Positions 1 to 8,200 of a stretch of DNA of 22,663 bases are shown piece after piece (position 1 is the stretch's first letter; each line of letters begins with the position of its first letter). Source of the DNA: Methanomassiliicoccales archaeon UBA147. GTDB lineage: Archaea > Thermoplasmatota > Thermoplasmata > SG8-5. Below the pieces are notes generated by a model that was not told the origin of the DNA, did not search any database, and saw only the letters and a list, made by a program, of their open reading frames with translations. Both the position numbers and the translations under genes were made by a program. The stretch lies in contig DAJR01000001.1 of assembly GCA_002496385.1 (NCBI GenBank), positions 1 through 22,663 of the forward strand, given 5' to 3'.

Positions 1-125
1 TCCATGCAAAGACCCTAGACCCTTAATTCCATTTTGTGAACAAAGCCCCTAGACCCTTAATTCCATTTTGCAAACAAAGCCCCTAGACCCTTAATTCCAT
101 TTTGCAAACAAAGCCCCTAGACCCT
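1..125. repeat. 34-bp tandem direct repeat, about 3.5 copies
   Basis: The block CTAGACCCTTAATTCC recurs with an exact 34-base period. Copies begin at 15, 49 and 83, and a partial copy begins at 117. Copies 49-82 and 83-116 are identical. The copy at 15 differs only in its TGTGAAC segment, where the others have TGCAAAC. Sequence 1-14 is a degraded upstream copy. There are no spacers, so it is a head-to-tail tandem array rather than CRISPR. It ends 22 bases past the stop codon of the minus-strand surface-protein gene, so it would lie in that gene's 3' region. The array may continue beyond the window edge. Confidence 0.9.
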
Positions 126-147
126 CGCCAGAAGATAACACAGCATT

Positions 148-2799
148 TCAGCGCCTCTTGAGCTTGATCACTGCCAGCAGGGCGAAGAAGATGAATATCG
201 GCACCATCAGGAGGACGAGGATGAATATTGTCATCGTGTCATCTCCTGTTGCGTTTCCCTGGCCGTCGATTTCCGCATCCTCCGCGACAACTGTGATGGA
301 GCGCTCGTACGAGCCCGCGTTCCCCCACGCGTCAGAGACAGTGAGGTTCAGCATGTATGTTCCTGGAGCGGCCATCTCGAAAATGAAACACTGGCCGTAA
401 CATGTCACCAGACCGTCCAGCGCCCAAGTGTAATTGGTGATGCCCACATTGTCGGAGGATGTTGACGCGTTTATCACGGCCGAATGGTTCGCCCGGTATG
501 TTTGGTCCGTGAGGAAATGGGCGAATGGCGGGGTCCTGTCGTCCTTCCAGTCGTCCATGAAGACGGCAGTGAAATAATTTGCCGCATCCCGGTTCCCGAT
601 TATCAGGCCAGATTCGCGGTTGCAGGTGACTGAATTGAGGTTCCAGTTGATGCTGGAGATGAGCACGTTCGAATCGGCTATCATGCCTTTGTTGTGAATC
701 TTCTCGAAATCATGCTCTGTGACATTGACCATCTTGGCTTGGAGATCGAGGTTTTCGGCGGCCGATATTGCATTTATGTAGGCCACGGTGTCATCGTTGT
801 CGATCGGGTCGGTGTCCATGGCGTTGTAGTAGGTGGCATCCAGAAGGACCCTGACCTCGCAACCCCTGCGCGCCGCGTCGATGACCGCTTCAAGATAAAG
901 ATTGGGAGTCAGTGTGGGGGAGCCGCCAGACCTGGTGCCCCAGTGTTTGTAGATGTAGAATTCCTCGACATAGACGCGCTCTTCGGCGGCAGAGAGCAAC
1001 CCCAGCACGGTCCCGGGGTCGAGCGAGGTGTCCGGGCTGAGCACTGGAGTCAGCGTCGCTGGGGAACTGACCGTGAGCGACGAGTAGGTCTGCTTGCCTG
1101 GGGGATTTTCCGATGTCGAGTTCAGCCCGCTGTCCCACAGCGGATGGGCGCTGTCATATGCCACGCTGTCCGCCCTTTCCGGGTTCCAGTCCTCCGTGAA
1201 CACGGTCGCGAAGTAGGATGCGGCGCCCGCGTCCTGAACCACTGCGCCCCAGCCCCTGTTGCCTGTCTGGCCGGGCAACGGGATGCCGTATTCGCCCCAG
1301 TTCTCCGACATTATCAGAAGCGTATCATCGTCTATGACGGCGTATTTTGCATGGACATAGGCATAGCGTTCGTGAATCTGTGCGTCCTGGTCATTGGTCA
1401 TGAACCTCACGGCCGCGCCTGCCTGGACCATCTGCCTGGCAAGGAACAGCTCTTTTGGGGTCAGGCCCCCTACCGGGGAGCCTTCGAGGAACACGCGCAC
1501 ATCCACACCCCTCCTTGCCGCGGAGGAGAGCTTTTCCGCCAGAGGGCCCTGGGTGAATTCGTACACAGCCAGCCATATTCTCTCGGCTGCATTGTCGATT
1601 GCCGAAGCCACAGCATTGAAGCTGGAGTCGGGCGAAACGAATAACTGGATTGGTCCGTCCGCCTGGTATTCCGAGCATGAGAAATCGGATTGGCCTATCG
1701 TGTAGGGCCGGATATTGGCCCAATCCGCGGACGTGTTGGTGTCCGGGCAGCGGTTGCGTTTGGCTATGTCCCCCTGGGAAACCAGCAGCGCCGGGCCGGA
1801 TGCCCATCCGGCGCCCAGATAGAACGATTCGCCGTATGCGAAGGCGTCCTGGCACACGCAGAAATTGTTCATAAGGAGCACCTCGTCCCCTGAATTCGAA
1901 AAGGCAGGCGCGCTGCCGATTATCGTCGCGTCAGGAACGGAAGGATCAGACCCGGCATACTCGAAATCCGGAACCTCAAGCGTCTGCTTCCGGTAGTTCG
2001 TGGCATTCTGGGCGACGGTGACGGACACACCCGCGGGAACGAGCGTGCCGCGCGGAAGAGCGACATTGCCCTCCCTGTCCGTGAGATACCAGAAAGAGAT
2101 GTCCAATGTGTCTGCGCCTGAATTGTGAACCGTGACGAACTCGTTGGCGCCCCAGGCAAAATAATGGACCTCGGCGATGAGCAGGCCGGAGGCGGAGTCA
2201 TCCCCGTTCGGGTAGAGCGGCGTGGGGACGGACACGCGCAGGCCCGAGGGCGTGAGTGCGAGTGAGAAGCCTTCGGGCGCGGTGGCGTTGCTGTGGGCAT
2301 AAGTGAAATCCGCAGGAGCTGATTGAACGGATGCGCCGTCCCACTGGCCATATGACATGAAATCCACCGTGGCATTCGATGCGTCCCTGAGGAGGATGTC
2401 GTCTCCGGGATTGGAGAGCAGCGCAGTCGCCCTCCCCATGAAGAACTCCGCATAGCCGCCGGCGAAGGCCGTGGCGTTCTGACCGGCTCCGACATGAATG
2501 ACCGCAATCCCGCCGGGGGGGAACACCGTCGCCGGGAAGGTGAAGTCTGTGCCGCCTTCCTGGTCAGACAGAGTCCAGCCGGCCGCATTCACTGCGGTGG
2601 ATTGGGGGTTGAAAAGCTCAATCCATTCACCCACTGCCTCGGTGCCCTCGGGGTCGAAAAGAACCTCGTTGATGAGCAGGAGGCCAGCAGAGGCGGATGC
2701 GCGGGTCTCATTCAATTCCCCATAACCCGAAGCAGTTCCGCCGAGGACCGCTGCCAGTACCAGGCCGGCGGCCAGCAATGCGCTCATACACGACCCCAT
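148..2799 (-). CDS. Surface-anchored lamin-tail / phospholipase D-like protein
   Basis: The predicted 883-residue protein starts with a hydrophobic signal segment (ALLAAGLVLAAVLGG). Two lamin-tail-type beta domains follow (about 40-150 and 205-325; INEVLFDPEG and IAEVHYF openings). Two PLD half-domains come next, each with an intact HKD motif: HAKYAVID (H483, K485, D490) and HNKGMIAD (H702, K704, D709). A PKD-like beta domain (about 757-840) leads to one C-terminal membrane helix ending KLKRR. This layout puts the enzyme outside the cell, anchored by its C-terminus. PLD enzymes cleave phosphodiesters, and lamin-tail domains often accompany secreted nucleases, so an extracellular nuclease or a phospholipase are both possible; the substrate is not readable. 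I chose the ATG at 2799 because a TATA box (2819-2828) lies about 25 bases upstream. The in-frame ATG at 2850 would put that box inside the coding sequence. Confidence 0.85.
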   Translation of the reverse strand: MGSCMSALLAAGLVLAAVLGGTASGYGELNETRASASAGLLLINEVLFDPEGTEAVGEWIELFNPQSTAVNAAGWTLSDQEGGTDFTFPATVFPPGGIAVIHVGAGQNATAFAGGYAEFFMGRATALLSNPGDDILLRDASNATVDFMSYGQWDGASVQSAPADFTYAHSNATAPEGFSLALTPSGLRVSVPTPLYPNGDDSASGLLIAEVHYFAWGANEFVTVHNSGADTLDISFWYLTDREGNVALPRGTLVPAGVSVTVAQNATNYRKQTLEVPDFEYAGSDPSVPDATIIGSAPAFSNSGDEVLLMNNFCVCQDAFAYGESFYLGAGWASGPALLVSQGDIAKRNRCPDTNTSADWANIRPYTIGQSDFSCSEYQADGPIQLFVSPDSSFNAVASAIDNAAERIWLAVYEFTQGPLAEKLSSAARRGVDVRVFLEGSPVGGLTPKELFLARQMVQAGAAVRFMTNDQDAQIHERYAYVHAKYAVIDDDTLLIMSENWGEYGIPLPGQTGNRGWGAVVQDAGAASYFATVFTEDWNPERADSVAYDSAHPLWDSGLNSTSENPPGKQTYSSLTVSSPATLTPVLSPDTSLDPGTVLGLLSAAEERVYVEEFYIYKHWGTRSGGSPTLTPNLYLEAVIDAARRGCEVRVLLDATYYNAMDTDPIDNDDTVAYINAISAAENLDLQAKMVNVTEHDFEKIHNKGMIADSNVLISSINWNLNSVTCNRESGLIIGNRDAANYFTAVFMDDWKDDRTPPFAHFLTDQTYRANHSAVINASTSSDNVGITNYTWALDGLVTCYGQCFIFEMAAPGTYMLNLTVSDAWGNAGSYERSITVVAEDAEIDGQGNATGDDTMTIFILVLLMVPIFIFFALLAVIKLKRR

Positions 2800-2818
2800 G
2801 ATTGGGGAACGGGGGCGG

Positions 2819-2828
2819 CTATTAAAAG
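2819..2828 (-). promoter_or_regulatory. TATA box of the surface PLD/LTD gene
   Basis: On the minus strand CTTTTAATAG is centred about 25 bases before the ATG at 2799. This predicts a leaderless or nearly leaderless mRNA. The remaining spacer up to 2928 shows no further gene and no clear terminator for the upstream membrane-protein gene. Confidence 0.6.
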
Positions 2829-2928
2829 GCAGACCATAGCTGCGTTGCATGGCCGAAGCCGGAAGGTTTCATTGTACATATGGCACAGCAAGCAATGTTA
2901 TATCGGGAACTGCGGCATCGGGCCGGAC

Positions 2929-4635
2929 TCACATGAAGAAGAGTATCACCGGCACTATCAGGCATCCCATCAGATGGACGCGCTTGACCCCGATCAGCGG
3001 CGGTATCATGCCGACGCAGGTGCTTATGGCCAGTATCACTAGCCCGAATGCCCCCGAGAACAGGGTGACCGTCACCAGCAGGAAGATTATCACTGACTTC
3101 ACCAGCAGCTTGTAGTTCACACTGGAGCAGCGCTTCGCGAACAGCCTTCCGAAGAACAGGGTCAGGGGCACAGACACGATTCCGGCCACCAGGGCGGACA
3201 CCAGCAGCGCGGACATTCCGATCGGGACATTCCCGAGCGGCTCCCATGCGGTGAGCTCGGCCGAAATGATGCCTTCCACGGCCTTCATCGCGCCGCTCCT
3301 GGCCTTCAGTATCACGAACAGTGCCATCAGATTGAACAGCGCCACAGATGTGTTGACAGCCGAGACCGATACAATGAATTCCTGGGTCTCGCACTCTGTG
3401 CCTTCCGATTCAGGGTCCTTGCCGGACGGCCTGTTCAGGAACACGGAAATGATGGTGGAGATGGCGGACGAGATGCCGGGGAACCACGATGCCATGCTGG
3501 CGATGCACCCGGATATGATGGCCTTGACCTGCCTGAGCTTCCCAAGCTTTATTCGGACATTCTCGGTCTTCTGCTCGGGTATCTTGGGGGAGTCTTTCAT
3601 GCTCAGCAGGAGCGTCGAAAGCCCGAAGAGGCCCGTGAACAGCGGGAACATGAGCACTGTGCTCTGCTCGACCGAGGGGATGCTCACCAGGAAGATGTTC
3701 CTCGAGGCCATTCCCGGCAAATACAGGAGGGCGATGCCCAGGAGCCCTGCCAGCAGGAACACGCCTGCAGCTATCGCGCGCTTGGCGGCATGGTCCTTCC
3801 ATGTGAGCCGCGTTTTGAGCGTCCCGACCGCGATTATTTGCTCCCCCGGTTCTGGTTCCATCCTGGGGCTGTCGAGCAGCTCCAGCAGGATCGTGTCCCT
3901 TCCGTCCTCCAGCAACAGGAATCTTGCACCCGCATCGCTGAACTTATTGACGACCCTCGCCTTCAGGGCCACAGCGCCGCCCAGGTCGCCCCCGAGCGTT
4001 CCGAGGGTCGCCCCGGTCTGCCCGGCATGAAGGACATCCGACGGCTCCAGGCTGCCAAGTATCGCGTGGCCCCTCATCTCCAGCTTCTTTCTTCTCAGCA
4101 GCCTGTCCCCCGGCCTGGCATGCTCGGTCATTATCAGGAAAATGCAGACGCAGAGCAAGAGCAGGTGCATCCATTTGGCCAGGGCGTCATAGGCATTTAT
4201 CGGGCTGCCTACCACCAGCCGCATGGGTATCAGGAGTGCCAATGCCCCTATCACCGCCCCGAAGCTGCCAACAACCGAGCATTTCACAGCCTCGTAGCCC
4301 GAGCCCGCAAGCACCATCCTGTGGCCCGGAAGCAGGGAAAGAGCTGTATCCGCATCGGGAGCGCCCAGGAACACCGAGGGGATGAAATCCAGGAATGTGT
4401 GGGTTATGGCATTGCCTATGACCAGGGAGCAGACTATGATTACCAGCTGATAGGCGGACGGCTGCGCCCACCCGAAGAGAGCCATCGCGAGGGACAGCAG
4501 CGCGGCCTGTGAGGCGAGTATCATGTAGGCGACGTTGTTCACGTGGATGCCCGGCACCAGCCCGGTGATTATGCCTGCCACGCACCCGAGTAGCGTGAAC
4601 AGTATTACCGCAAGCAGGAATTCCAGGGGCCCCAT
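2929..4635 (-). CDS. TctA/DUF112-like archaeal membrane protein with OB-fold-like insertion
   Basis: This 568-residue polytopic protein resembles archaeal TctA-like (COG1784-type) permeases. The N-terminal half carries the Gly/Pro-rich GIITGLVPGIHVNN segment typical of the family. The C-terminal half has a matching SWFPGISSAIST segment, consistent with an inverted duplication. Between the halves lies a soluble stretch (about residues 174-286). Its core, ALKARVVNKFSDAGARFLLL followed by acidic residues and GEQIIAVGTLK, has the strand pattern of an OB fold. Bacterial TctA proteins work with TctB and a periplasmic TctC; neither is encoded here, so substrate and mechanism are unknown. The ATG at 4635 is preferred because GGAG (4642-4645) sits six bases before it and a TATA element lies upstream. 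An in-frame ATG at 4671 would overlap that TATA element. Confidence 0.75.
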   Translation of the reverse strand: MGPLEFLLAVILFTLLGCVAGIITGLVPGIHVNNVAYMILASQAALLSLAMALFGWAQPSAYQLVIIVCSLVIGNAITHTFLDFIPSVFLGAPDADTALSLLPGHRMVLAGSGYEAVKCSVVGSFGAVIGALALLIPMRLVVGSPINAYDALAKWMHLLLLCVCIFLIMTEHARPGDRLLRRKKLEMRGHAILGSLEPSDVLHAGQTGATLGTLGGDLGGAVALKARVVNKFSDAGARFLLLEDGRDTILLELLDSPRMEPEPGEQIIAVGTLKTRLTWKDHAAKRAIAAGVFLLAGLLGIALLYLPGMASRNIFLVSIPSVEQSTVLMFPLFTGLFGLSTLLLSMKDSPKIPEQKTENVRIKLGKLRQVKAIISGCIASMASWFPGISSAISTIISVFLNRPSGKDPESEGTECETQEFIVSVSAVNTSVALFNLMALFVILKARSGAMKAVEGIISAELTAWEPLGNVPIGMSALLVSALVAGIVSVPLTLFFGRLFAKRCSSVNYKLLVKSVIIFLLVTVTLFSGAFGLVILAISTCVGMIPPLIGVKRVHLMGCLIVPVILFFM

Positions 4636-4668
4636 CAGTGTCTCCGACAGGATGACATGAGGGGGGGT

Positions 4669-4680
4669 CATAAAAAAGGA
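4669..4680 (-). promoter_or_regulatory. TATA box of the TctA-like gene
   Basis: The minus strand reads TCCTTTTTTATG. It would give transcription from about 4648 and a leader of roughly 13 bases containing the GGAG ribosome-binding site. It lies back to back with the macro-domain promoter. Confidence 0.5.
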
Positions 4681-4687
4681 TTTATCC
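4680..4687 (+). promoter_or_regulatory. TATA box of the macro-domain gene
   Basis: ATTTATCC is centred about 26 bases before the ATG at 4710, which fits leaderless transcription. It overlaps the promoter of the divergent membrane-protein gene, so the two genes share a compact divergent control region. Confidence 0.5.
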
Positions 4688-4709
4688 GCAAGGCTGATGA
4701 CGGTGGGCC

Positions 4710-5228
4710 ATGCCCGGAATGATCAAAATCGCCCTGGGAGACATCACGAGACTCGACGTGGAAGCGATCGTGAACGCCGCAAACAACTCGCTGCTGGGAG
4801 GCGGGGGAGTGGACGGCGCAATACATCTTGCGGCCGGGCCGAGGCTGCTGGAGGAATGCAGGGGCCTTGGCGGGTGTGAAACTGGGGATGCGAAGATCAC
4901 GCAGGGGTACGGCCTGCCGGCAAAATGGGTCATCCATACGGTCGGCCCGGTTTGGAGAGGCGGGAGCCACGGCGAGGACGAACTGCTGGCCAGCTGCTAC
5001 AATAGGGCACTGGAGCTTGCTGTTGAGAAGGGCATCCGCGAGATTGCGTTTCCCAGCATCAGCACTGGCGCGTATGGATTTCCCCTGAGCCGGGCTGCGA
5101 AGATCGCTGTCTCGGAGATCGGGCGGACACTTGAATCGGGCGCCCCGTTGGATCTTGTCGTGATTGTATGTTTCAGCGAGAGAGTGCGACTGGCTTACGA
5201 GGCGGCTCTGGCCGATTATGAAAAATGA
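4710..5228 (+). CDS. Macro-domain protein, O-acetyl-ADP-ribose deacetylase / mono-ADP-ribosyl hydrolase type
   Basis: The 172-residue protein is a single macro domain of the MacroD/YmdB type. It has GDIT (10-13), NAANN (22-26), GGGGVDGAIHLAAG with the substrate-side Asp at about 35, TGDAKITQGYGLPA, HTVGP and the diphosphate-binding STGAYGFP loop. Family members remove ADP-ribose from acidic side chains and hydrolyse O-acetyl-ADP-ribose in the cytoplasm. The length matches stand-alone members. No ADP-ribosyltransferase, sirtuin or toxin gene is adjacent, so a toxin-antitoxin role is not supported here. It is the only plus-strand gene in the first 20 kb, divergent from the TctA-like gene and convergent with the first subtilase. 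An internal ATG lies nine bases downstream (4719), but the promoter spacing favours 4710. Confidence 0.93.
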   Translation: MPGMIKIALGDITRLDVEAIVNAANNSLLGGGGVDGAIHLAAGPRLLEECRGLGGCETGDAKITQGYGLPAKWVIHTVGPVWRGGSHGEDELLASCYNRALELAVEKGIREIAFPSISTGAYGFPLSRAAKIAVSEIGRTLESGAPLDLVVIVCFSERVRLAYEAALADYEK

Positions 5229-5230
5229 AG

Positions 5231-5251
5231 AAGGGCGCACGAAGCGCCCTT
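5231..5251. terminator. Convergent hairpin terminator between macro gene and subtilase A
   Basis: AAGGGCGC and GCGCCCTT pair perfectly around the loop ACGAA. On the minus strand the stem is followed by a T-rich run (CTTCATTTTTC), so it can end the subtilase transcript. On the plus strand it sits two bases after the macro-domain stop codon. Confidence 0.75.
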
Positions 5252-5259
5252 GCTTCCTA

Positions 5260-8200
5260 TTAGGGGTTGGTGACAGTCCATATTGTGTCGGCGGTCGCGT
5301 GCATGAAGTAGGCGTTGCCGTGGTGCAGGGTGACCAGGTTCTTCTGGGCGGATGCGTAGTCCGTGTATGCCGCGGAGCCGCTGTAGACAGAAATCATGTC
5401 AACCGCACCGGGAGTGGTGGTCCCGGACCTGTCCGTGGTCGACGGGTAGCCCACAAGGTTCCAGCCGGCATACATGTTGATCACGGTAGAGGCCGGGATG
5501 GCGGCATAGCTGCTCAGTGTTATCGCTTGGTCGCCGCCGTTGGCTGTTATCCACAGCCAAACGCCCATCGCATTGGTGATTGAGGGCATGTCGTTGGCCG
5601 TGCCTCCCACGCGGTATGATTTCCAGTGGTCCGCAGAGTCAAGGGGATTGTACCACTTGGCCACTGACCATGTTGTTCCGCCGTCGCCCCCAGCCGCTAT
5701 CGCATCGGTCAGGATGTCCTGGATGTTGCCCGTGAGGCCGCTCGGGAACGAGACGAATACCCAGCTGTTGGCCGCCTTTCCGGCCAGGCTGATCGAGTAC
5801 GGCGTGGTGATGCCCGGCTCCTGGACTGCGTTGGTGTTGAGTTCTATGTTGCCGAGTGTGTCTTCCGCCCGGACCACGTACCACCAGAGGGTGGCGTCCG
5901 CGGTTCCCTTGCCCGCATCAATGTAGCTGTAGATGGCTGCGCCTGTTGCCGCCACCGTGGCGATGATATGGGCAACATCCCATGGGCCGGTGCTCACGTC
6001 GGACCTGTAAATCATGTATTGGTCAACGTCATTCGAGCCACTGCCATCATCGGAGGACTTTGTCCAGTTGACCGCATTGTCATCGGTTCCGCCGCCACCG
6101 CCGTATGTGAACTCGACCCAGAAGTAGTCGAAGTACACGTTGGATGGTGCTGCGCCGTCGTTGCTCGTGAATTCGATGTCCAAGGTCTGAATCTCTGCAA
6201 GGGTGTCCACTCCTGCGGCAAAGAGGTTGAATGTGGCCACGATGTTGGTCTGTCCGGCAGCCGGCGTTATTCCGGTGCTTGTCCAGGCACCCCCCTCGTT
6301 GAGGGAGAAGCGTATCGAATTGGTTCCGGTGTAACCGGTCACAACGCTGTACTCGACCCTGAGGGTAGCGCCGGTAATGGGATTGCTTCCAGTGCCCGTG
6401 TTCCAGGCATCCAGCCAGGTTATGGCCTTTGCATTCGTGGCAACTGTGCCGTCATCTGCCAATATCTGTGCCGTGGTTGTGAGTGCGGTGTCGCCGCTGT
6501 CTATTGCGCTGCAGGTCGCGGTTGCGGATGAAGTCGACACGCCATAATGCTCAACAGTCAGACTGCCGCGGGCTGCCGGCGGCGTCAGGTCCACAATATA
6601 GGACGTTGATTCTGGAAGAGTGCCTCCCGATGGAGGGCTGGGCTCTGTCGAGCTGCCGCCTACCGCAGATGCAATCCATCCGTAGGTTCCGGAACCGGGG
6701 CAGGTCCATGCATAGTTGCCGTCGACCGTGCCGTCATTGCCCGCGAGGGTCCAGGATGTTCCGCCGTTGAGTGTGTAGTACAGGTTGACCGAGGTCGGAA
6801 TGCCTGTGTATGTGTACGTGATTGTTATTCCGGTCACCGTCGTTGGACCGCCTGTCGGACCGGTCGCGGTCGCAGTGGCTGCGGGTGCTGCGCCTGTGGT
6901 GAATGTCTTCACCCTGTCACCGCCCAGTGCGTTTCCCGCAACATCTCTGAAGGTGGTCGCATATGTGGTTGTGTATGTCGTCGAGTAAGAAAGCGCTGTA
7001 TAGGTGATTCTGTAAGTGTTTGCATCCACCCATGAATATGTTGCGCCGGGCAGGTTCGTAGTTACTGTGCCAACAGCAGCCATGTTCTCGCTGAAGTCCG
7101 CATCGTAGTTGCCTGCGGTGATTGTGACGCCGGTGGCACCGTCCGCGAAGGTGGTTGCGGTTATTGTCGGGGCGACGTTGTCGTAGATGTACGATGCGGC
7201 CTCCGGGGCTATGCCACCAGCCGGGTCTGTCTCAATGGTGCTTCCCCCAACTGCCACGGCTATCCATCCATAGGTTCCGGCAGCCGGGCAGGTCCATCCA
7301 AAGGAGCCGTCAACGCTGTTGTCCGTGCCTGCAAGAGTCCATGAGGTTCCGCCGTTGGTGGTGTAGAACAGCCGCACCGAGGTGGGGGTGCCCGTGTAGG
7401 TATAAGTTATTGTGATGCCAGCAACAATGCTGGGACCGCCCGTAGGACCGGTTGCTGTGGCCGTTGCACCGCTGGGCGCTATCTCCGGCACAGCGTTGGT
7501 GTTGGAGTCCATATTGCCCGCAGTGTCCACGGCGCGCACGACGTACCACCAGTTGATGCCGTCTATCTCGCCCTTACCGAGGTCGATGTACTGGATTGTA
7601 GCCTTCGGAACGGTCGTGATTATGTGCGCCACATCCCACGGGCCGCTCGAACTGCTGGAGCGATAGATGTTGTAGTGGTCGACGTCGTTGTCACCTGCAC
7701 CGTCGTCCGTGGATTTCGTCCAGGTGAGCTTGTTGTCTGCCGTTAATCCGGCACCGGTGTAATTCAGGCGGGCACTGTCGACATACCAGTAATCGTAACC
7801 GAAAGTGTTGCCCTCGGCCGTGAAAGCTATCCTGAAGGTTGATGAGCCAACGTCAGAGTTGGTTATGCGGAACGAAACGAGCGCTGGCCCGAAGTTGCCG
7901 CTGCCCGAGCTCCTGGACCACCCCGCATCATTCCATGTGGTCCCGTCCTTGCTGGTCTGGACCTTCACGACACAAGGATAAGTTGCGCTGTAATCGTCGT
8001 AGAAAGTCCTGAATTGCATGTCAACGTTCGACATTCCGGAGGTGTCCACCGGCTTCGAGTACAGGCGCCAGATGTTGTTGCCATTATAGTAGTCGAATCG
8101 CACTTCGGGTGATGTCCCCCCTGCGTTTGCCGTGTTGGACGTCGATATGTCGTTTGTCGGGTCAGTCTCGCCCCAGCCGGTCGGCGGATAAGTGCCGAAG

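Noticed and set aside
1..125. 34-bp periodic repeats as a CRISPR array
   Set aside because: The copies are contiguous without unique spacers, and no cas gene is present.
694..1644. Plus-strand open frame of 316 codons
   Set aside because: It is antisense to the PLD half-domains with intact HKD motifs and shows no recognisable family.
4710..5228. Macro-domain gene as part of an ADP-ribosylating toxin-antitoxin pair
   Set aside because: No DarT-like or other transferase gene is adjacent, and the motif set is that of a stand-alone MacroD-type hydrolase.
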